Source: Candidatus Kariarchaeota archaeon
Lineage (GTDB): Archaea > Asgardarchaeota > Heimdallarchaeia > Heimdallarchaeales > Kariarchaeaceae
Reading direction: 5' to 3'
DNA length: 5,562 nucleotides
Assembly (NCBI GenBank): GCA_016839545.1
Contig: JAEOUB010000142.1
Location: forward strand, 1-5,562
Below, piece by piece: positions 4,460 to 5,562 of this stretch. A program made the position numbers and the translations under genes. The notes beneath the pieces were generated by a model, which did not search any database, was not told the origin of the DNA, and saw only the letters and a list, made by a program, of their open reading frames with translations. The first letter of the stretch is position 1, and every line of letters begins with the position of its first letter.

Positions 4460-5562
4460 TTACTGGAGAAAAAATACCCAGTGAATACCCTGTGCTGATA
4501 ATTTGTGTCACAAGAGAGGGCGGAAGCAATCTCGATCTGAGAATGTTAAAGAGCCTCTCAAGGGTAAGTTCACGATTTCCACTGGTATTTTGGTACGAGA
4601 GGAGATAGCTGAAGTTCTCTTTGGTAGTGCGACTGAGAGACCTCATTTTGATAGCATTTGCAATAGCTCTCTTATTCAGCTGGAATGGATGCAGAAGCGT
4701 ATATTTCAGGTTGGTACGTGACACAACACTCTCAAAATCTGATGGATGCAGTGAAAGACCTCCATGCAGATTCTCTGAAAAATTCCTCTCCACTTCTGTC
4801 ATGATCTCAATCATCCTGACTTTCATGATGTCAGGGAGCGATTCATCGGCGAGGAAGATGATCCGACCCAGACCTGTGGAGAATGAATTGATTGCAAAGG
4901 TATCTCTCTGTATTGACTCAAATCCAGTCACAACACTTCTTTCAATCTCGTCAAGGAAGGTACTAATGGCCTTGGAAAATCCGGAAATCAGCACACCATC
5001 AACCCCTAGTTTCCCTGATTCTTCCAGATAAATCGGGATTCCACCGTGATTTTGGAGAATGATAGCTTTTATCTCCATCATTGAGGTGATCTCATCAAAA
5101 TCATTTGATATGTTTTCCATGATCTCATTGACATGTTTTGTTCTCCTATCTGCATAATACCAGTAGAGAATCCCTGATATAAGGATCACAACAAGTACAC
5201 CGATAATCAACCCGATGACTTCGATTGCCAGGGAGATCAAAACTTCAAATGGATTGGGTCGAGGGGGTTCAGATCCGATTTCCTCTTCCTGATCAATCTC
5301 CTCCGTTTCAATAGCTGGATTCCCACCAAAATAGATCCCAATGGATGATATTGACAGAATATTGATTGTGACTTCTCCTTCCAAGATGATCACGGATTGA
5401 CCATTTTCATCAGTGATCTCATTTCGCTGAAGAAATTGGTTATCACCTAGTATGTGTTTGTACCTGATAATAACTTCTAGTTCTAATCCTTCAACTCCTC
5501 CGCTTCTTTGAATTACGGTATTTCCTGTCTGGTCAAGACCCAAGCTGATGTCTGTATTGATA
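4440..5562 (-). CDS. Ig-like/TM/roadblock-longin-type protein, N-terminally cut by the window edge
   Basis: The frame is open from the right edge to TAA at 4442-4440. An internal TTG at 5543-5541 is not accepted as the start, because it lacks a ribosome binding site and good sequence continues before it. Counting from the first full codon (5561), residues 1-85 look like the end of an extracellular Ig-like or invasin-like domain, with the turn TDENGQ followed by strands. An acidic, Pro-containing linker follows (85-104), then one membrane helix (about 108-136) and a basic DRRTKH flank on the inner side. Residues 162-267 form a roadblock/longin-type domain: strand IKAIILQNHGGIPIYLEES, then LISGF at 191-195 and the helix AISTFLDEIERS, a pattern common in Asgard proteins. 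A helix-rich C-terminal region (268-373) is unassigned and may be winged-helix-like. The likely role is a membrane adaptor or receptor acting on small GTPases; this is inference from domain families. Confidence 0.75.
   Translation of the reverse strand, partial: INTDISLGLDQTGNTVIQRSGGVEGLELEVIIRYKHILGDNQFLQRNEITDENGQSVIILEGEVTINILSISSIGIYFGGNPAIETEEIDQEEEIGSEPPRPNPFEVLISLAIEVIGLIIGVLVVILISGILYWYYADRRTKHVNEIMENISNDFDEITSMMEIKAIILQNHGGIPIYLEESGKLGVDGVLISGFSKAISTFLDEIERSVVTGFESIQRDTFAINSFSTGLGRIIFLADESLPDIMKVRMIEIMTEVERNFSENLHGGLSLHPSDFESVVSRTNLKYTLLHPFQLNKRAIANAIKMRSLSRTTKENFSYLLSYQNTSGNRELTLERLFNILRSRLLPPSLVTQIISTGYSLGIFSPVIKDVEG

Noticed and set aside
4503..5031. Two plus-strand open frames of 72 and 136 codons (4503-4721, 4621-5031)
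   Set aside because: Both are antisense to the longin-type domain, with Ser/Arg-rich, featureless translations.
5541..5543. TTG as the start codon of the longin-type gene
   Set aside because: No Shine-Dalgarno precedes it, the frame stays open to the window edge, and the beta-rich pattern continues upstream, so the gene is cut by the edge.

Overview
The window looks like a piece of an archaeal genome, most plausibly from the Asgard group (a Heimdallarchaeia-like lineage is my best guess). It has roughly 40% G+C, genes packed end to end, strong GGAGG-type ribosome binding sites and one good archaeal TATA-like element. The main pointer is the protein on the right edge, which joins an Ig-like outer region and one membrane segment to a cytoplasmic roadblock/longin-type domain. 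Such domains are abundant in Asgard archaea, where they are linked to small-GTPase biology. This assignment is inference from protein style, not from a marker gene.

Layout. (1) Positions 1-167, plus strand: the end of a small or truncated membrane protein whose stop codon overlaps the stop of the next gene. (2) Positions 1600 to 164, minus strand: a two-gene operon. A membrane-anchored RCK/TrkA-N protein with a degenerate channel pore is followed, in the same reading frame and after a single TGA and one spacer codon, by a shikimate-kinase-like P-loop protein whose P-loop has no Ser or Thr. (3) Positions 1601-1755: a divergent regulatory region with a TATA-like element for the rightward genes, a short inverted repeat and direct repeat, and an AUG-UAG start-stop element with a consensus Shine-Dalgarno in front of the leftward operon. 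(4) Positions 1756-2289, plus: an unrecognised three-TM protein with a long charged tail, followed by a T-rich tract. (5) Positions 2391-4459, plus: a tight three-gene cassette of an ABC ATPase, a six-TM ABC-2-like permease and a small bitopic protein with an extracytoplasmic beta-rich domain. (6) Positions 4440-5562, minus: the Ig-TM-longin protein, cut by the window edge and overlapping the cassette tail to tail by 20 bp.

How it may work together: the ABC cassette reads as one export or lipid/surface-handling machine, with the last gene as a possible outer-face accessory subunit. The RCK protein and kinase-like protein are probably made from one mRNA. The longin protein may be a transmembrane adaptor that passes outside contacts to cytoplasmic GTPases. 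Nothing in the sequence proves a functional link between these three blocks. No RNA genes, insertion sequences, CRISPR arrays or large repeats were seen.
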